Made by a program: the position numbers and the translations under genes. From positions 508,001 through 572,000 of the forward strand of contig NZ_CP090974.1 in assembly GCF_021513195.1 (NCBI RefSeq): 64,000 nt of DNA, in the 5' to 3' direction. The notes under the pieces are model-generated. The model had not been told where the DNA came from and ran no database searches. It saw only the letters and a list, made by a program, of their open reading frames with translations. This document shows, one piece after another, positions 56,308-64,000 of this stretch. Position 1 is the first letter of the stretch. The number at the start of each line of letters is the position of its first letter. The stretch comes from Shewanella sp. OMA3-2. Its GTDB lineage: Bacteria; Pseudomonadota; Gammaproteobacteria; Enterobacterales; Shewanellaceae.

Positions 56308-57573
56308 ATGTTCCGAATTCTGTATTCGATATTTCTTTACCTCTTGTTTCCATTAGTTGTGATTTATTTTGGCGTGCGTGCTTATAAAAGTGTTGATTAT
56401 CGCAGTCGTTGGAGCGAACGTTTTGGTCTAACCCAATGGGCAAAAGCCGATGTGGTGGTGCATTGTGTCTCAATGGGCGAAACTTTGGCCGCGGTGCCGT
56501 TAATCAAAAAGCTGATTAAAACCTACCCAGAGTATAAGTTTATCGTCACCACTACTAGCCCAACCGGTTCCAGTGAAGTGGTCAAAGCATTTGGTAATAA
56601 AGTGCAGCATTGCTACTTACCGCTGGATTTTGCTTACGCAGTGAAGCGGTTTTTACGCCAGACACAACCTAAAATGTTGATCATTATGGAGACCGAATTA
56701 TGGCCAAACTTAATATATTTTGCTGATAAACAGCATGTTAACTTAGTGCTGGCCAATGCGCGTTTATCTGCCAAGTCAGCGAAAAAGTACCAAAGTAAGT
56801 TATGGTTAATTCAGCCTATGTTAAAGCGATTAAGTGCTATTGCGGTGCAAACTCAAACAGAAGCAGGCCGGTTTACTTCATTAGGCGTTGACCCCGCAGT
56901 TGTGCATGTGTGCGGCAGTTTAAAGTTTGATCTCGAAATTGATCCGCAAAAGCAGCAGCAAGCTAAAGCGTTAAGGCAACAATGGCAGCGTCAACAAGTT
57001 CCCATTTGGGTAGCGGGCAGTGTTCATCCTGGTGAGTTTGAGGCGGTATTAACGGCACATAAGCAACTGCTAGCCCAATACCCTCAAGCTTTATTAATTA
57101 TGGCGCCGCGTCACCCTGAACAATTTAATTTAGCCGCGATTACCATTGCGCAAGCTGGGCTGCAATTAGCGCGCCGTAGTATGAATGATAGCGTAGTTGA
57201 ACAAACTCAGGTCTTGCTTGGCGACACTATGGGGGAGTTGCTGATGTTATATGGCGTAGCAGACCAAGCTTTTGTGGGCGGGACGCTAATTAAGAGCGGG
57301 GGGCACAACCCACTTGAACCGGCCGCAATGGGGCTGTCAGTCACTGTTGGTCCTAACCATTGGGATTTCGCCGAAATTACAGCGCTGCTAGAACAGGCTG
57401 GCGGCCTTAAAGTGGTAGCCAATGCTGATGAGCTTGGCAATACATTAATGCACTTTTTTGAACATCAACAAGACTATGAGCAAGCGGTGCAAGCCGCTCG
57501 TGATGTCGTTGAGCAAAATAAAGGTGCGCTTGAAAAACAACATACGCTAATCGCGCAGTTATTAATGCACTAA
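56308..57573 (+). CDS. waaA: 3-deoxy-D-manno-octulosonic acid transferase (KDO transferase)
   Basis: Adds KDO to lipid A in the inner membrane. The 421-residue protein has an N-terminal membrane anchor (about residues 3-22), the glycosyltransferase fold with WSERFGLTQW, VVVHCVSMGETLAAVPLI (catalytic acid region), METELWPNLI and the donor-site GGTLIKSGGHNPLEPAAMG. Together with KdkA, encoded just downstream on the other strand, it suggests a single phosphorylated KDO in the core, as known for Shewanella and Haemophilus; this is inference. The ATG at 56308 has weak ribosome-site signal. Confidence 0.96.
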   Translation: MFRILYSIFLYLLFPLVVIYFGVRAYKSVDYRSRWSERFGLTQWAKADVVVHCVSMGETLAAVPLIKKLIKTYPEYKFIVTTTSPTGSSEVVKAFGNKVQHCYLPLDFAYAVKRFLRQTQPKMLIIMETELWPNLIYFADKQHVNLVLANARLSAKSAKKYQSKLWLIQPMLKRLSAIAVQTQTEAGRFTSLGVDPAVVHVCGSLKFDLEIDPQKQQQAKALRQQWQRQQVPIWVAGSVHPGEFEAVLTAHKQLLAQYPQALLIMAPRHPEQFNLAAITIAQAGLQLARRSMNDSVVEQTQVLLGDTMGELLMLYGVADQAFVGGTLIKSGGHNPLEPAAMGLSVTVGPNHWDFAEITALLEQAGGLKVVANADELGNTLMHFFEHQQDYEQAVQAARDVVEQNKGALEKQHTLIAQLLMH

Positions 57574-57628
57574 AATGCACTATCAGAGGCTTAATGATTG
57601 TTGTTGGTTTATGTTATTAACGCTTAAT

Positions 57629-58363
57629 TTACAGTCCAATCGAATTTAACGTTTGATAGCCTAGTAGTAATTGTTGCCAGTTTTCTGTGGTGAATGGTAA
57701 GGCTGGTTGCTTAGTTTGCTCTTTGTTAAATGAGCGTAATAATCGTTGTAAATTAGCCTGTTGCCATTGCTTATTAGGTAGTCTTATTTCACCGCGGTCA
57801 AAATCAATTAACGAGAATGACTCACCAGAGATTAAAATGTTTTTCGCGTTAAGGTCAGCGTGATACACGCCACGCAGATGAAACTTAGCAATGGTTTCGC
57901 CCAATGAGAACCAATTAGCGTCACTAAGCGGTTGATTCGCTAAATAAGCCACCAAATCTTTAGCGCCAGCGACGCGCTCAATAATAATATCTGCACGATA
58001 CCACAAGCCAAAACGTTCAATTTTTGCTGCAATGGGATTAGGTACCGCAAAACCTTCTTGATAAAGTAGGTCTAATAACGCTAATTCGGTATAGGCACGA
58101 GTGCGAGCTAATCCAGTATAAACATAAGCATCACGACTAAACTTTTCCATTAATCCACCACGCCAATAATGACGTAATACCCACTGTTGCTTTAAGTGTT
58201 CAGTACCGGTTTGTACAAACCAAGTGGTGTAGCGCCCCTTCGACTGACCCACTACCGCATCTTTAGCTTGCCAATGCTCAACGGTGAAGCTGTCGACAGT
58301 TAATTGTGCTGCCGATGGTTGGCACCAAACAATAACGCCCTTGGGTATGGATTTTAACTGCAT
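57629..58363 (-). CDS. kdkA: KDO kinase
   Basis: Phosphorylates KDO on lipid A, using ATP, in organisms with a single KDO. A 244-residue protein kinase-fold enzyme: VLRHYWRGGLMEKFSRDAYV with the phosphate-binding loop, the catalytic HADLNAKNILI (Asp and Asn) and the metal-binding Asp in LIDFDRGEI. It is convergent with waaA and divergent from the glycosyltransferase gene. Confidence 0.93.
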   Translation of the reverse strand: MQLKSIPKGVIVWCQPSAAQLTVDSFTVEHWQAKDAVVGQSKGRYTTWFVQTGTEHLKQQWVLRHYWRGGLMEKFSRDAYVYTGLARTRAYTELALLDLLYQEGFAVPNPIAAKIERFGLWYRADIIIERVAGAKDLVAYLANQPLSDANWFSLGETIAKFHLRGVYHADLNAKNILISGESFSLIDFDRGEIRLPNKQWQQANLQRLLRSFNKEQTKQPALPFTTENWQQLLLGYQTLNSIGL

Positions 58364-58465
58364 GAATACTTAATAACCCTGCTAGATCAAAAGGGCATTA
58401 TACCTTAAGATCACTCACTTGCACTCACTGGCAACTTCGCTTGCTTACTCTTACATTGGACACCC

Positions 58466-59497
58466 ATGAAGTTTGACCCTAGCAAGATGAAATCATTATG
58501 CCTTTTAAGGTTATCAGCCATTGGCGATGTATGTCACGCCGTGGCTATGGTGCAAGCGATTCAGCGAGAATATCCTGAGCTAAGCATTACCTGGATAATT
58601 GGCAAGGTGGAATATCAGTTATTACAGCATCTACCAGGCGTAAAGTTTGTCATATTTGATAAATCCCAAGGTTGGCGAAGTTATGCTGTATTGCGTAAAG
58701 CATTAGCCGGACAAAAGTTTGATGTGCTGTTGCATATGCAAGTTGCGCTAAGGGCCACTATTGCCTCCTTGATGATCAAAGCCAGGGTTCGTATTGGCTT
58801 TGATAAGGCTAGAGCCAAAGAGGGCCAATGGCTAGTGACTAACCATGCGGTAGAACCGCTCGCAACGCCGCATGTTTTAGACGGCTTTATGGGGTTTGCC
58901 AAAGCGATTGGCGTTGCCAACTTAACCCCTCGTTGGCATATTCCTGTTCCACAAGCTGATACCGACTTTGCCTCACAACTTATTGGTGATGATAAGGTAT
59001 TGGTGATTTGCGCTGCAGCCAGTAAAGCCGAGCGTAACTGGCTGCCAGAGCGCTATGCGGCTGTCGCTGATTATGCCGTAATGCAAGGCTTTAGGGTAAT
59101 GCTATGTGGTGGTCCGACAAAACTAGAAAAAGAGTTAGCGGATGCGATTCAATCACACAGCCAGCACATACTAGATAACCAGGTAGGTAAAACATCCTTA
59201 ACGCAACTGCTTGCGGTGTTAAAACTGGCTAAACTGGTACTTGCACCCGATACTGGGCCATTACATATGGCGGTTACTCAAGGCACAGCCGTTATTGGTT
59301 TATATGCACACTCTAACCCAGATAGAACAGGGCCTTATTTTCATCGTCAACATACCGTTAGCGTTTATCCACAAGCTATAGCGGCACAAGTGCAGGAGGG
59401 TCATATTCTTTGGGGAAAAAGAGCCAAAGGCGAGCACTTAATGGCGATGATTGAGGTTGCTGCAGTTATTGAACAATTTGATTGTTTGAACGGCTAG
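58466..59497 (+). CDS. Family 9 glycosyltransferase, probable LPS heptosyltransferase
   Basis: A 343-residue ADP-heptose-using glycosyltransferase of the WaaC/WaaF/WaaQ type. It has LRLSAIGDVCHAVAMVQAIQ at the N terminus, LPGVKFVIFDK, and the nucleotide-sugar site LVLAPDTGPLHMAVTQG. It likely adds a heptose to the LPS core, but the exact acceptor cannot be told. The start is ambiguous between ATG 58466 and ATG 58487; I kept 58466. A strong terminator follows at 59647. Confidence 0.9.
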   Translation: MKFDPSKMKSLCLLRLSAIGDVCHAVAMVQAIQREYPELSITWIIGKVEYQLLQHLPGVKFVIFDKSQGWRSYAVLRKALAGQKFDVLLHMQVALRATIASLMIKARVRIGFDKARAKEGQWLVTNHAVEPLATPHVLDGFMGFAKAIGVANLTPRWHIPVPQADTDFASQLIGDDKVLVICAAASKAERNWLPERYAAVADYAVMQGFRVMLCGGPTKLEKELADAIQSHSQHILDNQVGKTSLTQLLAVLKLAKLVLAPDTGPLHMAVTQGTAVIGLYAHSNPDRTGPYFHRQHTVSVYPQAIAAQVQEGHILWGKRAKGEHLMAMIEVAAVIEQFDCLNG

Positions 59498-59646
59498 GTA
59501 TTTGAATCGTTTGAGTGGCGTTGGCATTTTTTAGAGCTCAATTGACCGCGCAATTATGACATTAGCTTAGTGGTCAATGTTTAGCTCAGCCAATATTTTA
59601 TCTGCCAATAATTGATTTGACCTCGTGAGTGCTGAAAGAGCATATA

Positions 59647-59684
59647 AAAACGGGCAAAGTAGTAAAGACTTTGCCCGTTTTTTA
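59647..59684. terminator. Bidirectional terminator
   Basis: Stem AAAACGGGCAAAG / CTTTGCCCGTTTT with T6; shared by the glycosyltransferase gene and the convergent yjbH. Confidence 0.92.
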
Positions 59685-59698
59685 TTGTCTAGTAATTG

Positions 59699-61887
59699 TT
59701 ACTTGGCCTTGGAAGGTTTATTTAACCAAGGTGATCTAGCGTCTGTTCCGCCGTACAATTCAAATTTGCGACTCAGCTTTTGTCCGCCATCGCGAGTCAA
59801 AGGCTGCCAAGCTAAACTGCCGCGGTTTGATACTGGTTTTGGAAATAGGGCATCAAAAGGTATTGAGATATAAAACCCTTTAGTAAAGCTGCCTTCACCA
59901 AACTCCTCAGCAGACAAGTTTGTTTTAGATGCAAAAGCTCCCACAATCACACCACTATGGAACTGTTTAGCCAGCTCAACTTGGACGCCACGATCTTCTG
60001 CTAGGAATTGACCATAGCTGACTCTAAGTGACACATCATCAAACCACTTTGGCTGATAGTACACACTAGCATGGCCGGTAAAGGTCCCTGTTTGTGCTCT
60101 GAAATAGGCATTTGAGTCGGGATCAAAATTGATTTCTTCGTCAAAGAAGCCAAATATATCATCAGGGTCACGTTGCTTTACATAGTTAGCGTCGACCCCA
60201 AAAGCCCACTCACTGTCTAATGGACGGTAAAGTACTTCTCCACCGACACCACCAAACATCATTTCTAAATAGCCAACATAAGCCTGGGCATAAATATTCT
60301 CACTGACTTTATCTAACCAGGTGAGTTGCAGATTATCGACTCGAACAGGAGTGTCTGAAACATACTGTCTTACTAACGTTCTGACTCGTTTTAAGTCAGT
60401 TCCATCAGGCGGTGTTTTGTATTTAAATTGGTCATAGTTATCAAGTATATTGATATACATTGAACCGCCGACTTCAATATGCTCGGTTAACCAGCGACTG
60501 GCAGAACCATTAAGGCCAATGTTGTACATATAAAAGTTTTCTGAACCACCAAAAGACTGCGCAAGCTTAGGTGCAAAACCAAAGTTCCACTGATCTTCAG
60601 TCTGCCAATCAGCTTTTTCTGTTGGCAAGCTAGGCTCAACTACTGTAATGCTATCTTTGATATCGGCATCAATATAATCATATCTTGCAGCCGCTTTAAA
60701 CTGCTTGGCATCAATACGCGTTTCTGTAGTGGGTAAATGACCTGCTTCTTCAATAATATTGAATATTTTAGCTTCAGGAAATTGATTGGCTAAAATGCGA
60801 CCCGCTTGATCGTGAGCGTGCTTTCTATCACGATATTTAGTTTGCGTCGCAACAACAGTGACTTGATCATTCTTAATATAAATCTTAGCGCCTTTATATC
60901 CTGCATCAAAAGCAAGTTGCTTATTCAATTCAGGTAAATCGACTTTGCGGTCTGCGGTATCTGGTTTATCTTCAATCGCAGGTTTTGGTGTGTCACGCCA
61001 GTGAGATTTAAGCGTATTAAAATTGGTGGCTAAGCTAAAGCCTAATGTCCAGGTATTACCACGTTCGTAACTGAGTTTAAAGTCCCCCCAATTACCAGCC
61101 TTATATAGGACACCATAGTTAATCGGGCTGTCTTGTTGTATTGGCACGCCGGTTCGAACTGCAGGGAAATCAGACAAGTAATCATTACCGTCATACTCTA
61201 CCTTTAAGCGCAAAGGGTCCCAAGGGGTTTGGTACTCAATCCCTGCAAAAATAGCACTACAACCTTTAAACCAACGGTCAAAGTCAATACTGCCACCCGT
61301 ACCTTTGTAACCAGTACTGCGATTACAATCGTCAGATGATGATTTATCGGTGTCAATTAAATTACCACTATTACCAATATAGCCCCAGCCGATACCAATA
61401 GTGGCATCAAAAGGACCAAAGGCTTTGGTCATAGCAATAAATTCACTGTCAAATAACCCTGTACCACCAATGTCACGTAAGCCTATAGATGTTTCAGGTA
61501 TCCAATAGCTTTCTTCAAGTAAGCGCAGCTTTACGTCAATACCTTTATCTGTGTAATAAGTGTCGCCACTAAAGCTGGGGTCATCACTGTACAGTACATC
61601 AGGGACTTGAGTGTATCTAATGGTCGTTTCTAACCAGGGAAAAGTTGCAGTGATAAGGCGCCGTGGTAGTAGTCTTCATTGAAGGTGGCGTTGACGTTAA
61701 ACTCGCCTTCTGGTGCCATTCTGCCTGTTGGCATTTGAATTAAACCAACGCCGCCAAAATCATTCTGTGATGGGGTCAGTTTAATGGTTGCAAATTTATC
61801 ACTTTTCGCTTGAAAAGAGATAGCTATACCACTGATTATTAACGGGATAGCAAGAAAGAAATAAGCAGTCTGTTTTACATGACTCAT
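59699..61887 (-). pseudogene. yjbH: YjbH-type exopolysaccharide outer-membrane protein with one frameshift
   Basis: Last gene of a yjbEFGH-type operon; YjbH/GfcD are predicted outer-membrane beta-barrel proteins for exopolysaccharide export. The N-terminal part from ATG 61887 carries a signal-like helix (about residues 3-27) and SQNDFGGVGLIQMPTGRMAP. The frame breaks at LQLFPG near residue 82 and resumes as WLETTIRYTQVPDVL. Adding one G (C on the coding strand) in the GGG at 61637-61639 restores about 729 residues, close to the family (about 700). It is likely a sequencing error, like the other three. Barrel strands with alternating polar and aromatic residues fill the C-terminal half. Confidence 0.87.
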
Positions 61888-61889
61888 GA

Positions 61890-62666
61890 TTAACGTACCC
61901 AATGTCTTAGTAATTCAAGTATTGCACTATTTAACTCTGGCTCGTTATCTCTCACACCTTGAAAGTTTAAATAAATAATCGCGCCAGGTGCAATATCAAT
62001 GTGATGTTGATTCCAATAAGCAATTGGATAACGTTCTACTTTACCGTCAGGCTGAATAAGCCAAGCAAAACTATTTTCGGAGTCATTAATTGGCATAGCC
62101 AAATCAATATAGGCTGTGGCTTGTTGATTCGCTTTAAATGGTAATGGGCCGTTTTTCTCTACAGCACCGAGTACCAATACATAGTCTGGTTTTGTTGGTA
62201 AAGTCAGTAAATATTTGCCAGCAAGCAGAGGGTTTAGTGCTTTTTTTAATCGAATGGTATCGAAATCAAGTGGAATAAATTCTCGCTTAATGAAGTGGCT
62301 CTTATGTACCCATGAGGACAGTGTTTTTAATGCACTAATATTTTGCGGATGACCCATGTCAGCATATTGAGTTTTGAGTGAATTCAGTATTTTCTGCTGT
62401 TTTTGTTGAAATTGAACTGCCGTTTTAGAGTCGTACAGCCCAGCTGATAACCAATAAATAGCCTTGGGCTGTTGTTTTATGGCTAGTTGGTCACTGTTTA
62501 ATAAGCTATCTTGGATAACCTGTACCAGTCTAGGCGACTGCTCATACAGCAGTGTCAGAGATTCCTGTGCCGTAATTGACTGTTTAACCGTAATTGAAGT
62601 GCTTGCATTGATATTTTGTGAAAAAGCTACCACAAACACCAAGCATAATTGAATGAAAGACTTCAT
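61890..62666 (-). CDS. yjbG: YjbG/GfcC-type exopolysaccharide protein
   Basis: A 258-residue periplasmic protein with a signal peptide (MKSFIQLCLVFVVAFSQNIN). The middle carries VLVLGAVEKNGPLPFKANQQ and the C terminus GAIIYLNFQGVRDNEPELNS, as in the capsule-biosynthesis GfcC domain family. It starts with a 4-bp overlap to yjbF (ATGA) and is followed 2 bp later by yjbH, so the three are co-translated. Exact function is not established. Confidence 0.85.
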   Translation of the reverse strand: MKSFIQLCLVFVVAFSQNINASTSITVKQSITAQESLTLLYEQSPRLVQVIQDSLLNSDQLAIKQQPKAIYWLSAGLYDSKTAVQFQQKQQKILNSLKTQYADMGHPQNISALKTLSSWVHKSHFIKREFIPLDFDTIRLKKALNPLLAGKYLLTLPTKPDYVLVLGAVEKNGPLPFKANQQATAYIDLAMPINDSENSFAWLIQPDGKVERYPIAYWNQHHIDIAPGAIIYLNFQGVRDNEPELNSAILELLRHWVR

Positions 62667-63382
62667 TTAGCGTCTCCAAAACCGTATGGTTTTAACAGGG
62701 TGATATCGATATATGGCAAATTAGGCGCAATTTTTTGACGACTTTTCAGCACTAATCCTGTGGTGCTATCGACCCAGAATTGATTGGTATATTCCATATT
62801 CAAATTGCTAACAACGACGTGTTCATTAAATTTTTTAACTAATACAGGTTTGTCATTAATCGATAATGTTTCATCGGCGATAAAAGTAAATATCGAGTGC
62901 TGTGGATAATTAATGTGGTAACCTGGCTGCCAATCAATAGTGCTTTGCCATTGTAAGGGGGTACTGGCTAAATGCAGTCCTAATGCAATAGGATCTGTTT
63001 GATCGCTACTTAAACTCACCCTGTTGCCATCATAAAGATTGACGGTTTTTAATAAGCGGCTATTGCGGGTAACTAACATACCTGCATCAGATGAGATCCA
63101 TTTTAACTCTGCATTCTGTGGGGTAAATTGAGTGGATGGAAGTGTTTGTGGTGCTTCGGCTAACGCTAATAAAACATAGGCTTGATGTGCATCGTTAATA
63201 GTAACGTACACACTCGAATATGGGCTGCTTGCTATTTCACTTGCCGGAATATTATCACTAGGTAGGCCGACAACGCTTTCTTTTAGCATTGATCCCACCT
63301 GCATAACCGAATTGGTACAGCCTGTGAGTGCCAAGATGGTGATAATAAATGACAAGGCTTTGTTATTGAAAGTCGGATGCAT
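62663..63382 (-). CDS. yjbF: YjbF/GfcB-type lipoprotein
   Basis: A 239-residue lipoprotein; the lipobox is LALTGC (Cys near residue 22). The mature part resembles the YjbF family with YVTINDAHQAYVLLALAE, WISSDAGMLVTRNSRLLKT and MEYTNQFWVDSTTGLVLKSRQ. It probably assists polysaccharide secretion at the outer membrane. It follows yjbE after an attenuator-like hairpin. Confidence 0.88.
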   Translation of the reverse strand: MHPTFNNKALSFIITILALTGCTNSVMQVGSMLKESVVGLPSDNIPASEIASSPYSSVYVTINDAHQAYVLLALAEAPQTLPSTQFTPQNAELKWISSDAGMLVTRNSRLLKTVNLYDGNRVSLSSDQTDPIALGLHLASTPLQWQSTIDWQPGYHINYPQHSIFTFIADETLSINDKPVLVKKFNEHVVVSNLNMEYTNQFWVDSTTGLVLKSRQKIAPNLPYIDITLLKPYGFGDAK

Positions 63383-63430
63383 ACGAGCTCAATTCCTTAA
63401 GCTTTAAGATGATGGCTAAAAAAAGAAAAT

Positions 63431-63460
63431 AAAAAAGCACATTAAAAAATGTGCTTTTAG
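63431..63460 (-). terminator. Attenuator-like terminator between yjbE and yjbF
   Basis: Minus-strand stem AAAAGCACAT / ATGTGCTTTT with T6. It could make yjbE mRNA more abundant than the rest of the operon. Confidence 0.8.
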
Positions 63461-63474
63461 TACAGCAAAACTAA

Positions 63475-63777
63475 TTAGTTTGATACTGAAGTTGTTGTCG
63501 TGCCAGTACCAGTACCAGTGCTAGATGTTGTTGTACCAGTGCCAGTACCTGGAGTAGTACCAGTACCTGGATTGGTATCTTCAGCAGCATTGTCTTGTGT
63601 TACGGTTACAATACCAGCAACAGCAAGAGCACTACCTACAACCAATCCTCCAGTTGTAAGAGTTGCACCCGTAGTCGTAGTTGTTGTGGTCGTAGCAGTA
63701 CCAGTGTCAGCAGTAGTTGCAGAAGCTGAACCGATTGTTAATAAAGCAATTGATAACGCGATAGCTGATTTTTTCAT
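63475..63777 (-). CDS. yjbE: YjbE-like secreted Thr/Gly-rich small protein
   Basis: A 100-residue protein: signal peptide MKKSAIALSIALLTIGSASA, then a Thr-rich stretch, a hydrophobic glycine/alanine segment (GGLVVGSALAVAGIVTV) and a repetitive Gly/Thr tail (PGTGTTPGTGTGTTTS). This matches the YjbE family, first gene of yjbEFGH operons. The ATG at 63777 has GGGAAGACTTTGAAT; a TTG at 63783 is less suited. The repetitive tail is easily misread by sequencing. Confidence 0.83.
   Translation of the reverse strand: MKKSAIALSIALLTIGSASATTADTGTATTTTTTTTGATLTTGGLVVGSALAVAGIVTVTQDNAAEDTNPGTGTTPGTGTGTTTSSTGTGTGTTTTSVSN
63502..63570. repeat. Short tandem CCAGTA-type repeats within yjbE
   Basis: Repeats of CCAGTACCAGTACCAGTGC and similar units encode the Gly/Thr tail of yjbE. 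The array is prone to slippage, so its length may vary among strains. Confidence 0.75.
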
Positions 63778-64000
63778 ATTCAAAGTCTTCCCATAAAAAA
63801 TAATTCAAACAAACCTGATGGAATATTAGCACATAACCGACCTACATCCATATATAATTCGACATAATTGCTCAATTAATATTCAGCCCTATCGAATGGT
63901 AAATTTACACGGTTTTATGATTTTTTACAAAAATTGTTTCGTTAATTATCATTGATAAGTTTGTTGGGATGCCTATAACTGATAAAATCGTTGGAAATAT
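63778..64000 (-). promoter_or_regulatory. Upstream region of the yjbEFGH operon
   Basis: AT-rich. An extended -10-like TGTGCTAATAT lies at about 63823-63833 on the minus strand. A weak GG-N10-GC pattern nearby (minus-strand TAGGTCGGTTATGTGCT) is a poor sigma-54 match. The regulator cannot be assigned. Confidence 0.35.

Noticed and set aside
63500-63796. Plus-strand frame of 98 codons opposite yjbE
   Set aside because: Low-complexity Val/Pro product produced by reading the Thr/Gly repeats antisense.
63826-63845. Sigma-54 promoter before yjbE
   Set aside because: Only the GG and GC positions fit; several core positions of TGGCACG are missing, so a sigma-70-type extended -10 is more likely.
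1-64000. CRISPR array, prophage, integron or IS element
   Set aside because: No regularly spaced direct repeats with unique spacers, no integrase, transposase or phage structural gene, and no target-site duplications were found.

Overview
The window looks like chromosomal DNA of a Shewanella-type marine gammaproteobacterium. This rests on gene content and order (gpmM-yibN-secB-gpsA; hutI/hutC/hutUH; polA-spf-engB; tdh-kbl next to waaA-kdkA), on protein sequences close to what I know from that genus, and on moderately AT-rich intergenic DNA. I see no prophage, insertion sequence, CRISPR array, rRNA or tRNA. It is mostly core chromosome with a few accessory islands.

Layout. 1-4.7 kb: glycolysis (gpmM, cut by the left edge), a rhodanese, secB, gpsA, a 53-bp tandem repeat and a flavoprotein. 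4.7-10.3 kb: small stress and envelope genes (DUF1328, a small lipoprotein, a DUF2383 four-helix protein, a BON-domain periplasmic protein) around a sigma-54 enhancer-binding protein with a degenerate receiver, plus a phosphatase/lipid-kinase fusion. Matched sigma-54 promoters and upstream palindromes suggest a local regulon. 10.3-19.9 kb: a solute-binding protein, a frameshifted C4-dicarboxylate transporter, an NlpC/P60 lipoprotein, an RND efflux pair with a divergent TetR regulator and three evenly spaced operators, and mogA. 20-28.5 kb: two divergent ABC transporter clusters and an acyl-CoA ligase. 28.6-33.4 kb: an effector-like membrane protein, a membrane partner, a lipase, two thioesterases and a GNAT. 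33.5-40.6 kb: mtnC, dCMP deaminase and the histidine utilisation genes with a HutC operator. 40.8-50.5 kb: an MscS channel, an acyltransferase, yihI, a CsrB/CsrC-type RNA, cytochrome c4, engB, a candidate new small RNA, Spot 42 and polA. 51-59.5 kb: elbB, glpEG, threonine catabolism (kbl-tdh) and LPS core genes (waaA, kdkA, a family 9 glycosyltransferase). 59.7-64 kb: a yjbEFGH-type exopolysaccharide operon.

Four genes (dcuB-like, hutI, hutH, yjbH) are each broken by one missing base, and each can be restored by lengthening a short homopolymer by one. The shared pattern points to sequencing or assembly error rather than four real pseudogenes, but the sequence alone cannot settle it.

The most interesting material is regulatory: the candidate sigma-54 regulon at 4.9-9.7 kb, the unassigned small RNA candidate at 47.1-47.2 kb between Spot 42 and engB, and a perfect 35-bp inverted repeat inside gpmM.
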